Shown here piece after piece: positions 23,028 through 33,065 of a DNA stretch of 64,000 nucleotides. The first letter of the stretch is position 1. Each line of letters begins with the position of its first letter. Both the position numbers and the translations under genes were made by a program. The stretch is taken from contig NC_080558.1 of NCBI RefSeq assembly GCF_030253575.1, positions 24,000,611 to 24,064,610 on the forward strand, in the 5' to 3' direction. The DNA comes from Rhododendron vialii (lineage: Eukaryota; Streptophyta; Magnoliopsida; Ericales; Ericaceae). Below the pieces are notes generated by a model. The model saw nothing but the letters and a program-made list of their open reading frames with translations, was not told the origin of the DNA and did not search any database.

Positions 23028-26000
23028 GAGGAGGAGGAGGAGGAGGAGGAGGAGACAATCAAAATGTGTGCAACTCCAAAAACCTAATTTTCCTGTCCTA
23101 TGCATACATAAGGGTATATTAGTCTTTTTACCTCTTTCCCATCCAAAATGTTAACATCTGTAAACACACTTGGATGGATAGGGTGAAGTCAATGGAAAAT
23201 GAAAGTTGAGAGGGCCATGTTAATGAGATTTTAGTTGAGGGAGTGATGTTAACAAAACGTAATAGTTGGGGGGTGTCCTTGAAATTAAACAATTAGATTC
23301 CCTTAAATCCCTTTCTACAATCCACACTAGGCAAGATATGCAATAAAGGATCAAGTGTCAATTGTGGAGTTACTACGTTTAAGAAAGTTGGATATCTTTT
23401 TCCAATGTAGCCAAAAATAGAAATGTTACAGTAGTGATAAGTATAAACTTTTCAGGAAGAAAAATAGACTTTGATTGCGATTTCCCAATGGCTTACTAAA
23501 AAGGTAAATTATAGTTAACCCCCTCTAACTATGCCTCGCATATACTTTACCCCTCTAACTTTTTTTTGGCACTTAACCCCATCTAACTAATGGAAATACT
23601 TAACTGATCGACTTCCGTAACAGAGAGGAAGTAAGTTACAGTTTTGCCCTCTATTCAAAAACACTTACGAAACGGATGAAAACCAACCCTTTGGCAAAAC
23701 CCTACACATCGATCTGGACTGGAGCCCAATGGGATGTTACCGGCGGTGAGAAACCAGATAACATTGGAACCTTTCTTCTTGCAACTGGACATAGGAACCT
23801 GAGAGAACAATTTGAGGTCTCCTTAGGTCCACCTATCGTGACCCGGTCGCCGCCATGGATGGGCCAAGCACCTTCCACTCCCGCTGCCACTCCCATCCAC
23901 CCCTCCAAATCCAAACTCAAACCCATGGTCCTAATCTCCCTGCTGCCAATGCACGACGACCAAGCCAACTCACCACCACCTCACAATCTCATCACAAATC
24001 GTGTAGTCTCCTCTGATAATGATCACATCTCGACCCTCCCCGACAAGTGCCTGGCCTGCATCTTCCGGTCCCTCTCCTCGGGCTACCGGAAATGGTACTC
24101 CCTCGTCTGCCGCAGGGTCAAGGGACAGAGCCGCCACCTCCTCTACCTACACGCCCACGCCGATCTGATCTCTGCGGTTCCTTAAGCCTTTGCCCAGTTC
24201 GATGCGGTGACAAAACTTGCTTTGAAATGCAAAGTCTGCGAGTATCGGCTCCAGTCCAGATCATGAGGATATATGTAGAGAAAAGAAATACATTGGTGAT
24301 GCTACTTGTACGCTTGTATACGTGTCGAAAAGAGAAAGCGCAAGAACGTCTCAAATTTTCAGATTAGAGTGCATGTGACCTTTTCCATCCATTTCGTAAC
24401 ATAATCAAAATGGAAGAAGCATTTCCATTAGTTAGATGGGGTTAAGTGCCAAAAAAAGTTATAGGGGGTAAAGTGTACGCGAGGCATAGTTAAATGGGGT
24501 TAACTATACTTTACCCTTACTAAAAATATCTAAATTAGTATCATACAAAGGTTGTCATCAAGAGCCTATATAAAGGTATGATTCTTAATCCTCTTGTATT
24601 TTGTAGAAGTGGATTTGCTAATGTATCATGTATTGTTGAATTCTGCAGAAGCAATGCCAAGGCGAGACAGCAAGAGAAAAGAATATCATGTTCAAAAAGT
24701 CTCATTACACCTCTGGAAAGCAAGGTTGAATGCAAACAAACATATGAGGTAGATATTGAAGATGTGGTGGTTGACACGTCAAAAGCTATTGGTAAAGCAC
24801 GAAAAACTGCTTCAGTTTCTGCACTTGTGAAAATGAGGACAGAGCACGTTGTGTAAGTGCACATTCTATTCAAATATAAAGATGTTTATTCCAAGATTGT
24901 GATAACTGTATATGACTAAAACTGAATGTGGTGTAAAAACCAATGTAACTTGTGCGTTATATGGACTGATGCCCAATGCTAGAGCTGGAGAGATATTGTT
25001 CTTGTAAAACTTGAAGCATAACATTGGCAGGACACTAATCTCCAGGCCCATTTGTTTGACAGGATTGAACTACATGTGTATCCAAGGGAACCACGTCTCC
25101 GATTTGCTTAACCTTTTTACGGCCCAGAGTAAATGTCCATTGAAAATATATAACCCAGAATGTATGGAATATACAGTACCATGTGGGTGCGGCATTATTA
25201 ATTTCATCACTACTGCTCTGAAGGGATTACACCATACATATGAGATAATCAATCACTTCACTCTTAGTCCCTTCAAACAAACGGACCCTTTGTGTGGATA
25301 ACACTTTCATAACTTATTTGTTTGCACTTATATAACTGTAGAGGCATGCAGTTTATTCTAATGATATCTTTTCTAGTGCAGCTATGTGCTTCCAAATTCA
25401 CACCCTCTTCTAGAAAGGGTATGTAGCTTTACCCATCTGCTGCATTTGTAACTTTTTATCAATCCTGAGTTCGGTTGCTATTGGTGGTATTGCAGCAAGA
25501 CAGCGAAGGACCTCATTGCACGTATCCATACCTACTTGCTATATGGACAACAGGTGAAATCTCTAATGAGAAGTTTGATTTAAAAAAAAAAAAAAAAACC
25601 TTCACTATCCAGTGAGTCCACAAAATGTAAGTTGACCACTAATGAGAACTTGTACTATATCCATATGAATGCTCGTTATGGTCTGGAATATCATTGGTGC
25701 AACAAAGAACCATTGCAAGTTGTAAACATTGGAACCAGTATCTTGGGAATCAACAAGGGGAAAGATGAAGTGTAGCCTACATGTGTTCCTAATATTTTGA
25801 GATGTTAAACTCTGATTTCTTATACCAACTTTACAAATTTATTAATAGAATTCTCCCAATAGTTGAAGGTGCAGATACCTCTGAAAGCAGGTCTCTCAAA
25901 GCAGATACAGCCGAGCAAGATAGAGGAATGGTCTCTGGAACCCTGCTGGTGAGGGAGAAAGTCACATGCATTAATCATTTCTAGTTCTCTAGTTGTAATT

Positions 26001-26032
26001 TGTGTTACTGAATCATATAGAGAAATAAACAG

Positions 26033-26083
<51 letters not shown>

Positions 26084-27038
26084 ACTGACTCGTAAGACCA
26101 TTGATGAACAGATACCCTGCCAGAGAGCAATGAGCGGAAGTTTTCCACTGAATGGAACATACTTCCAAACTAACGAGGTGAGGTTCTTCTCGTTCACCAT
26201 ATAGTTTCAATCATTATATCTTCTTAGGTTGTTATGCTGAATCCACTGTAACTTTCATACAGGTTTTTGCTGATGATGAATCAAGCAGAAACCCGATTAA
26301 TGTTCCCTGGGAATCGATACGCGATCTCACAAAGAAGACTTTATACTGTGGAACCTCCGTGAGAAATATGTTGCGAGGTATAAATGACTGCGTGCATAAG
26401 GTCAGATCAATCTGCTCAGTACTTTGTATGCATGTCTAATATGTTTTATTTTCTCTTCTTTGTTTGGTAAACCAGGTGTCTCAGCTGAGAAAATTCAGCA
26501 ATGTTTTGGAGAAGGTATGAAATAGGTTTCTTTCTTTCTTTTCAGTTGTCAAAAGATAAGAGCAGGTCATTAGATAGAATTCGGAAGCAGAGCTATTGAA
26601 ATACAGTAATACAGTCATTCCAGTTCCACAACCCTCCAAACTATTGCAGCCACTAAAGCCCACTCCTGTTTGTTTCCTTCTGTTCCATTCCTCCTCTTTA
26701 GACTATCTATATGTTCCACAAATTGCTATTGGGTACTAGATTCAGTCAGAGAAGAGATGCTACACACTTCTGTCCCAGGTTATTAAGAAAAAGGTCCACC
26801 ACACTACATGGGATTGGGAGGGTCTTATAAATCGAGTTTCCTTCCAAGAAATTACAATGGCTCTTAAATCCATCAAAGGTGATAAGCCCCCAGGGCCAGA
26901 TGGTTTCAATTCTGCCTTCTATCATCCTAACAGGGATGCAATGGCGGACCCAGAAATCTAAGTTAGTGGGGGCACATATTAGTTGCAGTGGTAAAGAATA
27001 ATTCTATAAAGAATAGGATAGTGAATTCCGTCCATGTT

Positions 27039-27092
<54 letters not shown>

Positions 27093-28079
27093 TCCATCAC
27101 CTTCAGTTAGTATGTTGTTGTTTCTTTCAAACGAACTTAATAATACTTATAAGTGAAGACATAGGTCATTCACATTATGATAACTAGAATGGAGTGTGGA
27201 GAAAAGAAAGATGTAAAGTTTACCGATCTAAAAAGAAGCTTTATAAAAATGTATATACGAAACATTTAGTGTAATATTATAGGACACTATTGTAACATAG
27301 GTCATTCACCTTTCTCCCGTTGGCAGGCTCTCTACAAGGAGAGTAATTTTGTTTACCCTAACTAAAAGTGAGGGTAACTTTACCCACATTTGATGAGGTA
27401 TATTGCAGGTCTTGCTTTCATGATCAGCATTGTTAATGTTAAAAAATATGTTTGTAAGGAGACTATGCAAAAATTAAGCTATATTGAATATCGGTAGATA
27501 CTCCATCCAAAAACTTCTAATTTTGACCTCTTTAGTTCTAGATCTAAGAATTGGATTTTTGTTCAAGTACTTATCGATATACGGTTGAGTGGAATTTTTG
27601 CATTGTTTCCTAATAAATTAACTTATAAAATGTTAACGATTTTGATCATCAAAGCGAGACCCGCCATATACCTCTACCAGATGTGCGTAAGGCTACTCTG
27701 ACCTAAGGTGAGCGTGGACAAAATCATTCTCCAGGGTTGTTTGGAAAGATATGACCCTTTTGCCTTAATAGTTATTTTTCAATTCAGGACTAAACTCTGA
27801 AAGTTGCTACTTTGACCAACACATCCTTCCGTAGCATTCAATAATTGAAAATCTGGTGTGCACACTATCCTATATGTTCTGATTTATCCATATCTTGCTT
27901 GTCCAGGGTTTGTTTGCGGTAGGGGATTCAACCAAAAAACAAGGGAACCCAAACCCTTGTCCAATAGATTCCACCTTCGAAACGGCAATAACATTGAAAC
28001 AAGAAAAAGACCTATCCACCTTCGGAAGGGGAAGACGGTCAAAACAAGACGAGGGGAGACGAAAATGTGTCAAGACTAG
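12851..28079 (+). CDS. DML: DEMETER/ROS1-like 5-methylcytosine DNA glycosylase (compact DML)
   Basis: Bifunctional DNA glycosylase/lyase that excises 5-methylcytosine to start active DNA demethylation in the nucleus. Nineteen exons join with every phase matching: 12851-12998, 15763-16191, 16431-16733, 18804-18894, 19013-19247, 19372-19451, 19552-19636, 19721-19812, 19891-19959, 20074-20110, 20233-20309, 24649-24852, 25382-25418, 25496-25553, 25863-25948, 26112-26177, 26263-26377, 26476-26514, 27907-28079. That gives about 807 codons, against about 1,040 to over 1,700 residues in the Arabidopsis family. N-terminus: WIAKTPP, comparable to WIPQTP of ROS1; this exon is the least certain and the start is its first in-frame ATG. 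A Lys/Arg-rich stretch (KHRPRVFSEG, KRTPKPAK) and KSCKRSLDFTLEN follow. Then come the glycosylase core, an Fe-S motif and the RRM-like C-terminal domain. A TGA at 16218 is avoided by the donor at 16192. Introns 11 and 18 carry transposons. Paralogue identity (ROS1, DME or DML3) is not resolved. Confidence 0.85.
12999..15762. other. DML intron 1, with repeat-derived sequence
   Basis: A 2.8-kb intron in my gene model. It holds a hairpin at 13129-13206 and a stretch at 13245-13480 dense in ggctcgg, gctcgtt and gagccaa motifs, a type of degenerate repeat common in plant transposons. The remainder (13500-15760) has no protein I recognise. A 138-codon ORF at 14437-14853 gives no family match and was not called. 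Confidence 0.5.
13129..13206 (+). ncRNA. Candidate foldback / miRNA-like hairpin
   Basis: The arms ggaccactatacaaccacac plus attcct (13129-13154) and aggaatatatggttgtacag plus tggttc (13181-13206) pair over about 26 nt with two or three mismatches around a 26-nt loop. Size and pairing resemble a short plant miRNA precursor or a tiny MITE relic. No known miRNA family is recognised. Expression cannot be judged from sequence. Confidence 0.35.
16734..18803. other. DML intron 3, with local duplications
   Basis: A 2.1-kb AT-rich intron. A 30-bp unit (acagtacaaaccaataat) is repeated three times at 17051-17131. A block of about 100 bp is imperfectly duplicated at about 18515-18616 and 18625-18724; both copies contain catcctagga, gattttgccaaacca and ccattttg followed by cacacata. 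No transposon ends are identified. Confidence 0.55.
18804..20309 (+). other. HhH-GPD glycosylase core and Fe-S motif of the DML gene
   Basis: These eight exons encode residues of about 293-549. Seen in order: GDRRYLPWKCSVVDSVVGAF then LTQNVKD; SSAFMSLAAKYP; IKERGMNNKIAERIK; GSIDLERLR; the helix-hairpin-helix IQGLGLKSVECIRLL with the conserved catalytic Lys (about residue 441); VDTNIARIVVRLGWVP with the catalytic Asp (about residue 459); YELHYHMITFGK; and FCTKEKPNCNACPMRVEC, a C-x6-C-x2-C-x5-C Fe-S ligand set (Cys 526, 533, 536 and 542). All residues expected for activity are present. The disordered linker between SSAFMSLAAKYP and VEWNEVRSA is only about 35 residues here but several hundred in ROS1, which explains much of the short length. 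Confidence 0.88.
20481..21199. mobile_element. PIF/Harbinger-type MITE in DML intron 11
   Basis: A 719-bp element without a transposase. The termini GAGCAAGTACACTAGCGTAG and (reverse complement of the right end) GAGCATGTACATCAAGGGAT form imperfect TIRs, flanked on both sides by TAA (20478-20480 and 21200-21202). The 3-bp TWA target duplication is the hallmark of PIF/Harbinger and Tourist-like MITEs. The interior has a (CT)n tract at 20650-20676 and a small tandem repeat of gtcaatttgtgggtttgg type at 20880-20950. Confidence 0.7.
21964..22317. mobile_element. Palindromic Micron-like MITE, copy 1
   Basis: A foldback of about 350 bp centred near 22141. Its halves are inverse copies: gagggatccctcattttatt, gatccgagccgctcaaagtg, ttttaagggtccccgtggg and gaccgggaagggcttcatcc all recur in reverse complement on the other side. 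It sits exactly between (TA)n tracts at 21914-21961 and 22318-22370. The rice Micron family is known to lie in TA microsatellites, which fits this arrangement. No ORF is credible; the ORFs over it are products of the palindrome. Confidence 0.65.
22371..22725. mobile_element. Palindromic Micron-like MITE, copy 2
   Basis: A second foldback of about 355 bp, centred near 22548, related to the first through gatccgagccgctcaatgtg, ttttaagggtacccgcgag, gatcgggaagggcttgattc and gcagttttta. It is also bracketed by TA tracts (22318-22370 and 22726-22760). The two copies therefore share the middle microsatellite. They differ in their terminal parts and at many internal bases, so they are two insertions or an old duplication rather than a fresh tandem copy. 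Confidence 0.65.
23503..24516. mobile_element. Pack-MULE carrying an F-box gene fragment
   Basis: A 1,014-bp element with terminal inverted repeats of about 100 bp. It starts GGTAAATTATAGTTAACCCC and ends GGGGTTAACTATACTTTACC plus C; subterminal blocks actatgcctcgc and ttggcacttaaccccatcta are mirrored. It is flanked by a perfect 10-bp duplication ttactaaaaa (23493-23502 and 24517-24526). Long TIRs and a 9-11-bp target duplication define Mutator-like elements, and the interior is host gene sequence, so this is a Pack-MULE. The right outer arm matches the left closely, suggesting a fairly young insertion. It lies in DML intron 11. Confidence 0.85.
23859..24240 (+). pseudogene. Captured SKIP2/VFB-type F-box fragment
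   Basis: The frame from ATG at 23859 begins MGQAPSTPAATP and reaches an F-box: DHISTLPDKCLACIFRSLSS, then GYRKWYSLVCRRVKGQSRHL and LISAVP with a stop at 24183. In another frame the homology goes on with FAQFDAVTKLALKC to about 24228. This is the N-terminus of SKIP2/VFB-like F-box proteins (family form LPDECLA.VFQFL...RK.CSLVCRRW..V.GQ.RHRLSL), substrate receptors of SCF ubiquitin ligases. The WLR-type residues of CRRW and the whole leucine-rich repeat region are missing. The fragment is fully inside the Pack-MULE TIRs. Confidence 0.7.
25045..25287. mobile_element. Small MITE in DML intron 12
   Basis: The ends GGCCCATTTGTTTGACAGG and, inverted, GGTCCGTTTGTTTGAAGGG resemble each other over about 19 bp, around an AT-rich interior of about 240 bp. 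I could not identify a target duplication, so the superfamily is open. Confidence 0.45.
26036..26080. repeat. (GA)n microsatellite in DML intron 15
   Basis: About 44 bp of pure GA between exons 25863-25948 and 26112-26177. It lies about 30 bp before the acceptor of the latter, close to where the branch point should be. Confidence 0.95.
26515..27906. other. Last DML intron, with LINE scrap and repeat
   Basis: A 1.4-kb intron. At 26835-26935 a frame reads FQEITMALKSIKGDKPPGPD then GFNSAFYH, the reverse-transcriptase palm-entry motif (KAPGPDG) of plant LINEs. It covers only about 35 residues and is cut off at 26936 by ggatgcaatggcggacccag, a sequence seen at ends of some plant repeats. A (TA)n tract lies at 27043-27090. 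The rest has no recognisable coding sequence. Confidence 0.55.
26780..26936 (+). mobile_element. LINE reverse-transcriptase fragment
   Basis: A short stretch encoding SIKGDKPPGPDGFNSAFYH, typical of the RT domain of plant L1-type LINEs. Both ends are lost, so it is a relic in the last DML intron. Confidence 0.65.
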
Positions 28080-31000
28080 GACAAGGGTCAAATGACAGTA
28101 TGATCACTGCTTTCTCCATGTTGATAGTCTCAGTCACTCTATCTTTGTTTTGACAATTGGAGGAGCCTTGGAGGAGAAAGCCAGTGTTGCCCCATGGTTC
28201 TATGAAGTTTTTGTTTTCAAGCACGGGCTTTGTCACTTTTGCAAAATCAGTGGAAATAGATGCTAAAGCTTTGACTACTTTTTTTGTGCAGAATTCATAT
28301 GCTAATTAGTATCACATTGTATTCTGCTATCGAAGATTATGGTACTTGGGAGGCATGTTTTTTGGTGCTTTTTGATGTAGTTTCGGGTCGTTAGTGTCTT
28401 TGTACTAGCCTTTAATTATGAATGCAATATGTTTCTGGTTCCTCGAAAAAAATTATGCAAATATGAACTTGCTAAGTGGGAGATAAAATATATGTCAACC
28501 GTTGTTTACAATACACAAATATATGCTTCAATGTTTACGACCTTCAACCATGAATCAAGCTATTGGATTGGCATTATTTGGAAGAATTTGTCAAGAGAGG
28601 CGAGAGAAAAGATGCACATAATTAAGCTGTTTGTTGAAAAAGGCTCAAAATGCAGATGTGCCATTGCCAAGAAACTTGATACAGTCTATGATGATTGCTC
28701 TTGATGTAGACAACATGGAAATTAGAAAGGGAAATGTAGATGCTAAGAAGATTACTCTTGAACAAGATGATCAGAAGCTAATTTTTGATGCAGGGAAAGG
28801 AACCTCACCACCGTGGATTTGGCCGAGTTTACATTTAGGAAAGAAGATCTGAGCTCAAGGTTTGCTCTGGAAAGTAGGTGTCCGGCTGTGGTGCTCCCAA
28901 GCGGTTTGGGAGCACCATACTCCCATTCTGTCTGAGCCGTCAGATGCTATGGATTTAATCGCAGCCATTGATATAAAACTCCCCCTCTCTCTCATTTACC
29001 TCCTACTCCTGGTTACCTTTTGCACGTGAAAAAATGGCCAAGCCCGAATCCTTTCTCCTCCTCCCTCCCGCCTCTCTCTCCTCACGCCTCCTCAGCTCCT
29101 CTCCTCTCCACAGACGCCCCTCTAGGGCATCCACCTCCACAGCTCCCTAATGCAAACGACGAAATCAGACTCGGACGCCTCCTGCCACCTTCTCCTGTGC
29201 TCCTCTCCAGTCGACCGAATCCTCCGCACCTCCACAGCCCCGTGAGCAAACGTCGAAAGCCCTCTCTCTCTCTCTCTCTCTCTCTCGCACGCACATACAC
29301 AGACTCCTCTACATGTACACGTACGCATGCACCCACCCTTGTACACACCCATAGCCCTAGCATTTTTGGGGATTCAACTACTCTGCTGTGTTGACTTGAC
29401 TACCAGGTTTTTTAAGTGTCCATCCCCCTCTCTCTTGAATTCAAAACAACATCAGGATGTTTTAGATGGGGTTTTTCTAATTTCCTCTGTTGTCATTCTC
29501 GATTGTTTAAATTGGCCAAATCTCTTGGATGAGAAGTTTGGGAAATAGGTTTTGCCGGCTATATTCCACAGATTTTGCTAAAGACTTGTGTTAGTATTGG
29601 ATGGGCTTTTTCCTGCAGTAATCTCTGTTTAAGGGCTACCAATGACTTGGGGATGGTTCTATTTGGTCCCCTCTCCCTTTATTTTATTAACTCGAATAAA
29701 ACATTTTAGCAATCGATGTTAGTTTGTGGTAAGCACTTGGAAATGGGTCTGATTCTCATTTCACTAAATTGTATGATGGCCCAATTGAGAAACTGACTTT
29801 GGAAGTTCCCTGTTTATGGTGGAAGAGTCGACCTTTTTAAGTTTTAGAATGGCTTCATGATAATCGGAGTGCGCTGCCAACAAAGATGAGCGGTCAAGCA
29901 CTCAAGCACCACCAAATATGTGATTTAGCTGATTAACCTCAAGGATTTTTGTTTGGGTTCTGAATTATTTGCTGTGGTACAACTAGGATTTTTCATTTTA
30001 TATATTGAATTAATTGATACATTTTCTTTTGTTTCTTGTTGTTCAGACTTCAGACATGTGAGCTACTAGAGGGATTGAACTACTTGGGATTGGGTTTGCC
30101 GTCAATGCATTATAAAGATGCTTGGCTTGGTTCAATTTTTCTTTCATTCTCTTTCTAAAAGAATAAATAGTATTTCCAACTTGTAAGGTATAAGTTTCTT
30201 AACGCCATGATTCTTTGTGAAAGGTATAAGTTTTGTAATGCCATGATTCTTTTTTTAATCACCTTAATGGGATAACTAAATGTACGTGTGTTGATGAGGA
30301 TATATGGAAGACATAAGTAGTAGTCTTGTGTGTAGTTGAACCATGAATAAACATGTGGCAAACTCATTTTTGTCATCCCCTTGCACAAACATTAAGTTAA
30401 TTTGAATCATGTTTTCTTTACCCTCTTTTTGTTTTTTGGTCAAATGACTAGAATGTAGACTACATCCCTGCAAGAAATTTTGTTGTCCCTGTCTTGTTTG
30501 ATGGATAAGGCTCATCGCTATTGTTGGTTGAGCATGCAAAAGTTAGTCTGTTCTTTGTCTGTTTCTGATCAATAGCTTCTTTATGAGTGGTAACTAGTAC
30601 ATGTGTTAAAGTCTTTTTGACAGAGATGATGACAAATGATTGCTGGTGGTTAGTTTTGCATGTGTGTATGCCTTCTCCGCCTGTTAATGAGCTATGTTTT
30701 GTATTTTTATTCTGATGCTTTGTAACTTCTTCTCCACCATTCAATGATTAATGATGCTAGTCAATTGGTTGAGTCGTTTCAAAGTAGAAAGCCTCTCATG
30801 CTGTTAGTAAGTAGCACCATTTTCCTTTCTGTAGTGGTAGTTTTACAAGGGTAGTTCAAGTAGCCTTAATTTGCTGTTGGATGGAGGATCCATCATAGCT
30901 TAATTTTCACCTTCTCATGGACTCACGGTGAGATGGACACTTGCACTTGGAAGAATAATAGTGTTAATGTGTTAGCTTTTACTTTGTCATTTCTTTTGCT

Positions 31001-33062
31001 TATTTATGATCTAAACACTGTTAGATAAACTAAGGATTGTATAATGGTTTTTTTTTTGCTCGGCAGTTATAGTGTTAATGTATGTTCCACTCAAGTCTCA
31101 AATGGGACATGCAGAATGTAATTGATGAGTTAAGGAAAAACCAAGTAAGTAGTTATGATTTTCTACATTGAATGTCATTGTGGACTACTTTGAATAATGA
31201 CGTTTTCCCTTCTTTCTTTCTTTTTTGAAACTTTCTAGCGTTGGCAACTATTGGAGGACCACCACCTACACCCATTTTCCCCCCCTCAATACGAATGGTA
31301 ATTAGTTTTGAGCTCTCGGGAAAGATTGCAGAATTTTATATTCTTGCTTCTGAATTAATGCTAATTGTGATGAATCTTGCTTTTAGTTTTCCAATTATGG
31401 AGTATATTCTTCGAGATTGTAGTCTATGATTGAATTTAATATTGGTTTGTAACTCCACTTGTCAGTTTGTTCTCCTACTTGATGATGCTACCTGTCTATT
31501 TTTTTTGAGGTTGCCTGGTCGTGGTTTGCTAAAGGCTCGTTGGTCTTGTTTTCTGTTGCTGCTCCTAAAAATTTGAATACGATTGTCGCTGAAAGTTTGT
31601 GATATTAGTTTGCTATTTTTGTTTTGGCATTGTATTTTGGCCTTCTTCCTATTTGTTTACTTGGCGGGAGAAAAATGATACTTTCTTTGCTCCTTAAAAC
31701 TGCCCTAATAGTACCCATGGCTGCTGAGTGGTAAGCCATTCATTGGCCTACTTCTTATTGGGTTTTTTTTTTCTGGATTTCTCACTATGAGAATCAACTG
31801 CATGATACGATGATTAGATCTTCGTGTCTTGATTGGTATCCGCAAATACATGTGTTTTTTGCCTTCAACAGCATCTACGACCATACAGGCATATTTGGAA
31901 TTCAAGCTACCACTATAAGCAGCTTCTTTGATCTTTTATGATACCTACTACAATGAATGTTTCTCTTTTCTCTTCTTTTTTTTTGCGACGACTAATATGA
32001 TATCTACTACGACGGCTAACATTGAGTCTGACACTTGCAAATGGCCGAAGACGAAGAAAATGTTGATTCAAATTTAATTATGAAGAGTCGGCCAAGGTAA
32101 CAAATTAGCTTTGTATTTGATATTTTGATTACCTGTTCATAATTCATAAACCTGAATTTATTTCTAAATTTTGCTTTTTATTTCTTAAACTTAGATAAAT
32201 TTCAGCTGTGAAGAAAGTGGGATCGGCTTAATTTTTGGATTTGATCCTTTTTGAGGAGAACAAGTACAGGAGAGAAGTTACTCGAAAGGCTCAACAAAAA
32301 TATCTCGACACTGGAAGGAAAAATTGACGACATTGTTTGGCTCATGGAGAATAGGTGTAGTTGTGTAGATCATTAAACTTGACATGCCTTGGTGGCCTTT
32401 TTTTTATAACCATTTATTGATTAATGTCATGTCTTGGTAGCTCTCTTTTTTTCTTTTTCTTTTTTTTTTATCAATGTTGATGAATTTGATGCCTTGGTGG
32501 CTCTTGTTGTTCGATCAATGGTAATTTCTTGTCTTGGTGGTCTTCTTGTTGTGTTTACTGCGGTTGACTGGGAATGAATTGGAGAGATCCTACAACTTCA
32601 GTGACCATGCTTACCACAAATATATGGTATGTCATGAAGGGATTGGAAAGAATCTACAATTTTAGTGGGTACGCCATGAACAGGGAGTATTACCTAAAAA
32701 CTGGACATACTTACCATGAACATGGAGTGTTACCTAAAAACTAGACATACTTACCACAAATAAAGGATATGTTTACTAAAATATAGGCATACTTATCACT
32801 ACTCCCTAAAAACTGGACATACTTACCATGAACATGGAGTGTTAACCAAAAAACTAGACATACTTACCACAAATAAAGGATATGTTTCCTAAAATATTGG
32901 CACTCTTATCACAAAATAATGGGAAAATTACAAGAAGCTGTATGAAAAATTATTGCAATAACAACCTTTCTTGGCACATGCAACTGGGCATTTTCCAAAA
33001 AACATTGAGAAAATTACTACAAACAACCTCAGCATATTAACTGGTAATCAGGATCATCAATT
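28080..33062. other. Gene-poor stretch downstream of DML
   Basis: No complete gene. At 28560-28852 two overlapping frames look coding (the second contains ALDVDNMEIRKGNVDAKKIT and PPWIWPSLHLGKK, TGA after), but I do not recognise the family. Pyrimidine-rich DNA with (CT)n lies at 28980-29290. The unit tataagttt..aacgccatgattctttgt is doubled at 30186-30252. A 112-bp unit (acttaccatgaacatggagt...) is doubled at about 32708-32910. At 32040-32375 exon-like pieces (MAEDEENVDSNLIMKSRPR; a heptad-like LLERLNKNISTLEGKIDDIV) end in a stop and are unassigned. Confidence 0.45.
32708..32910. repeat. Tandem duplication, ~112-bp unit
   Basis: The block from acttaccatgaacatggagt through accacaaataaaggatatgt and ctaaaatat is present twice in a row with a few differences. 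Confidence 0.85.
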
Positions 33063-33065
33063 TTA

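Larger units (their letters stand above)
21217..23288. mobile_element. 2.1-kb long-TIR element (MULE-like) in DML intron 11
   Basis: The ends TTAATTTCAAGTACATCCCA and CTTGAAATTAA are the outer edges of terminal inverted repeats of about 150-180 bp. Both arms carry, in inverse orientation, blocks like acgttttgtcaacatcac, aactttcattttccat and gttaacagtttgga, with about 75-80% identity by eye. Long TIRs without coding capacity fit a non-autonomous Mutator-like element, but I find no clean 9-bp target duplication (flanks aacaaggct and aacaattag share only aacaa). Two palindromic inserts and three TA microsatellites lie inside. Pyrimidine-rich DNA (21470-21660) and a GA/GGA tract (23000-23054) complete it. 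Confidence 0.6.
24649..28079 (+). other. C-terminal region of the DML gene (RRM-like domain, CXXC unit missing)
   Basis: These exons encode residues of about 549-807. Recognisable family blocks are MRTEHVV then LPNSHPLLER, YPYLLAIWTTG, GTLL, IPCQRAMSGSFPLNGTYFQT then NEVFADDESSRNPINVPWE, TLYCGTSV, and GFVCGRGFNQKTREPKPLSN. In ROS1 and DME the segment between LLAIWTPG and VRGT(L/I)L holds a permuted CXXC zinc-binding unit (cysteines around LCDEETCFSCNS). Here that segment is about 25 residues (VEGADTSESRSLKADTAEQD) and has no cysteine. The last exon ends in a basic tail (KRPIHLRKGK) and TAG. Exon 24649-24852 replaces the long acidic linker of ROS1 with about 65 residues. Confidence 0.8.
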
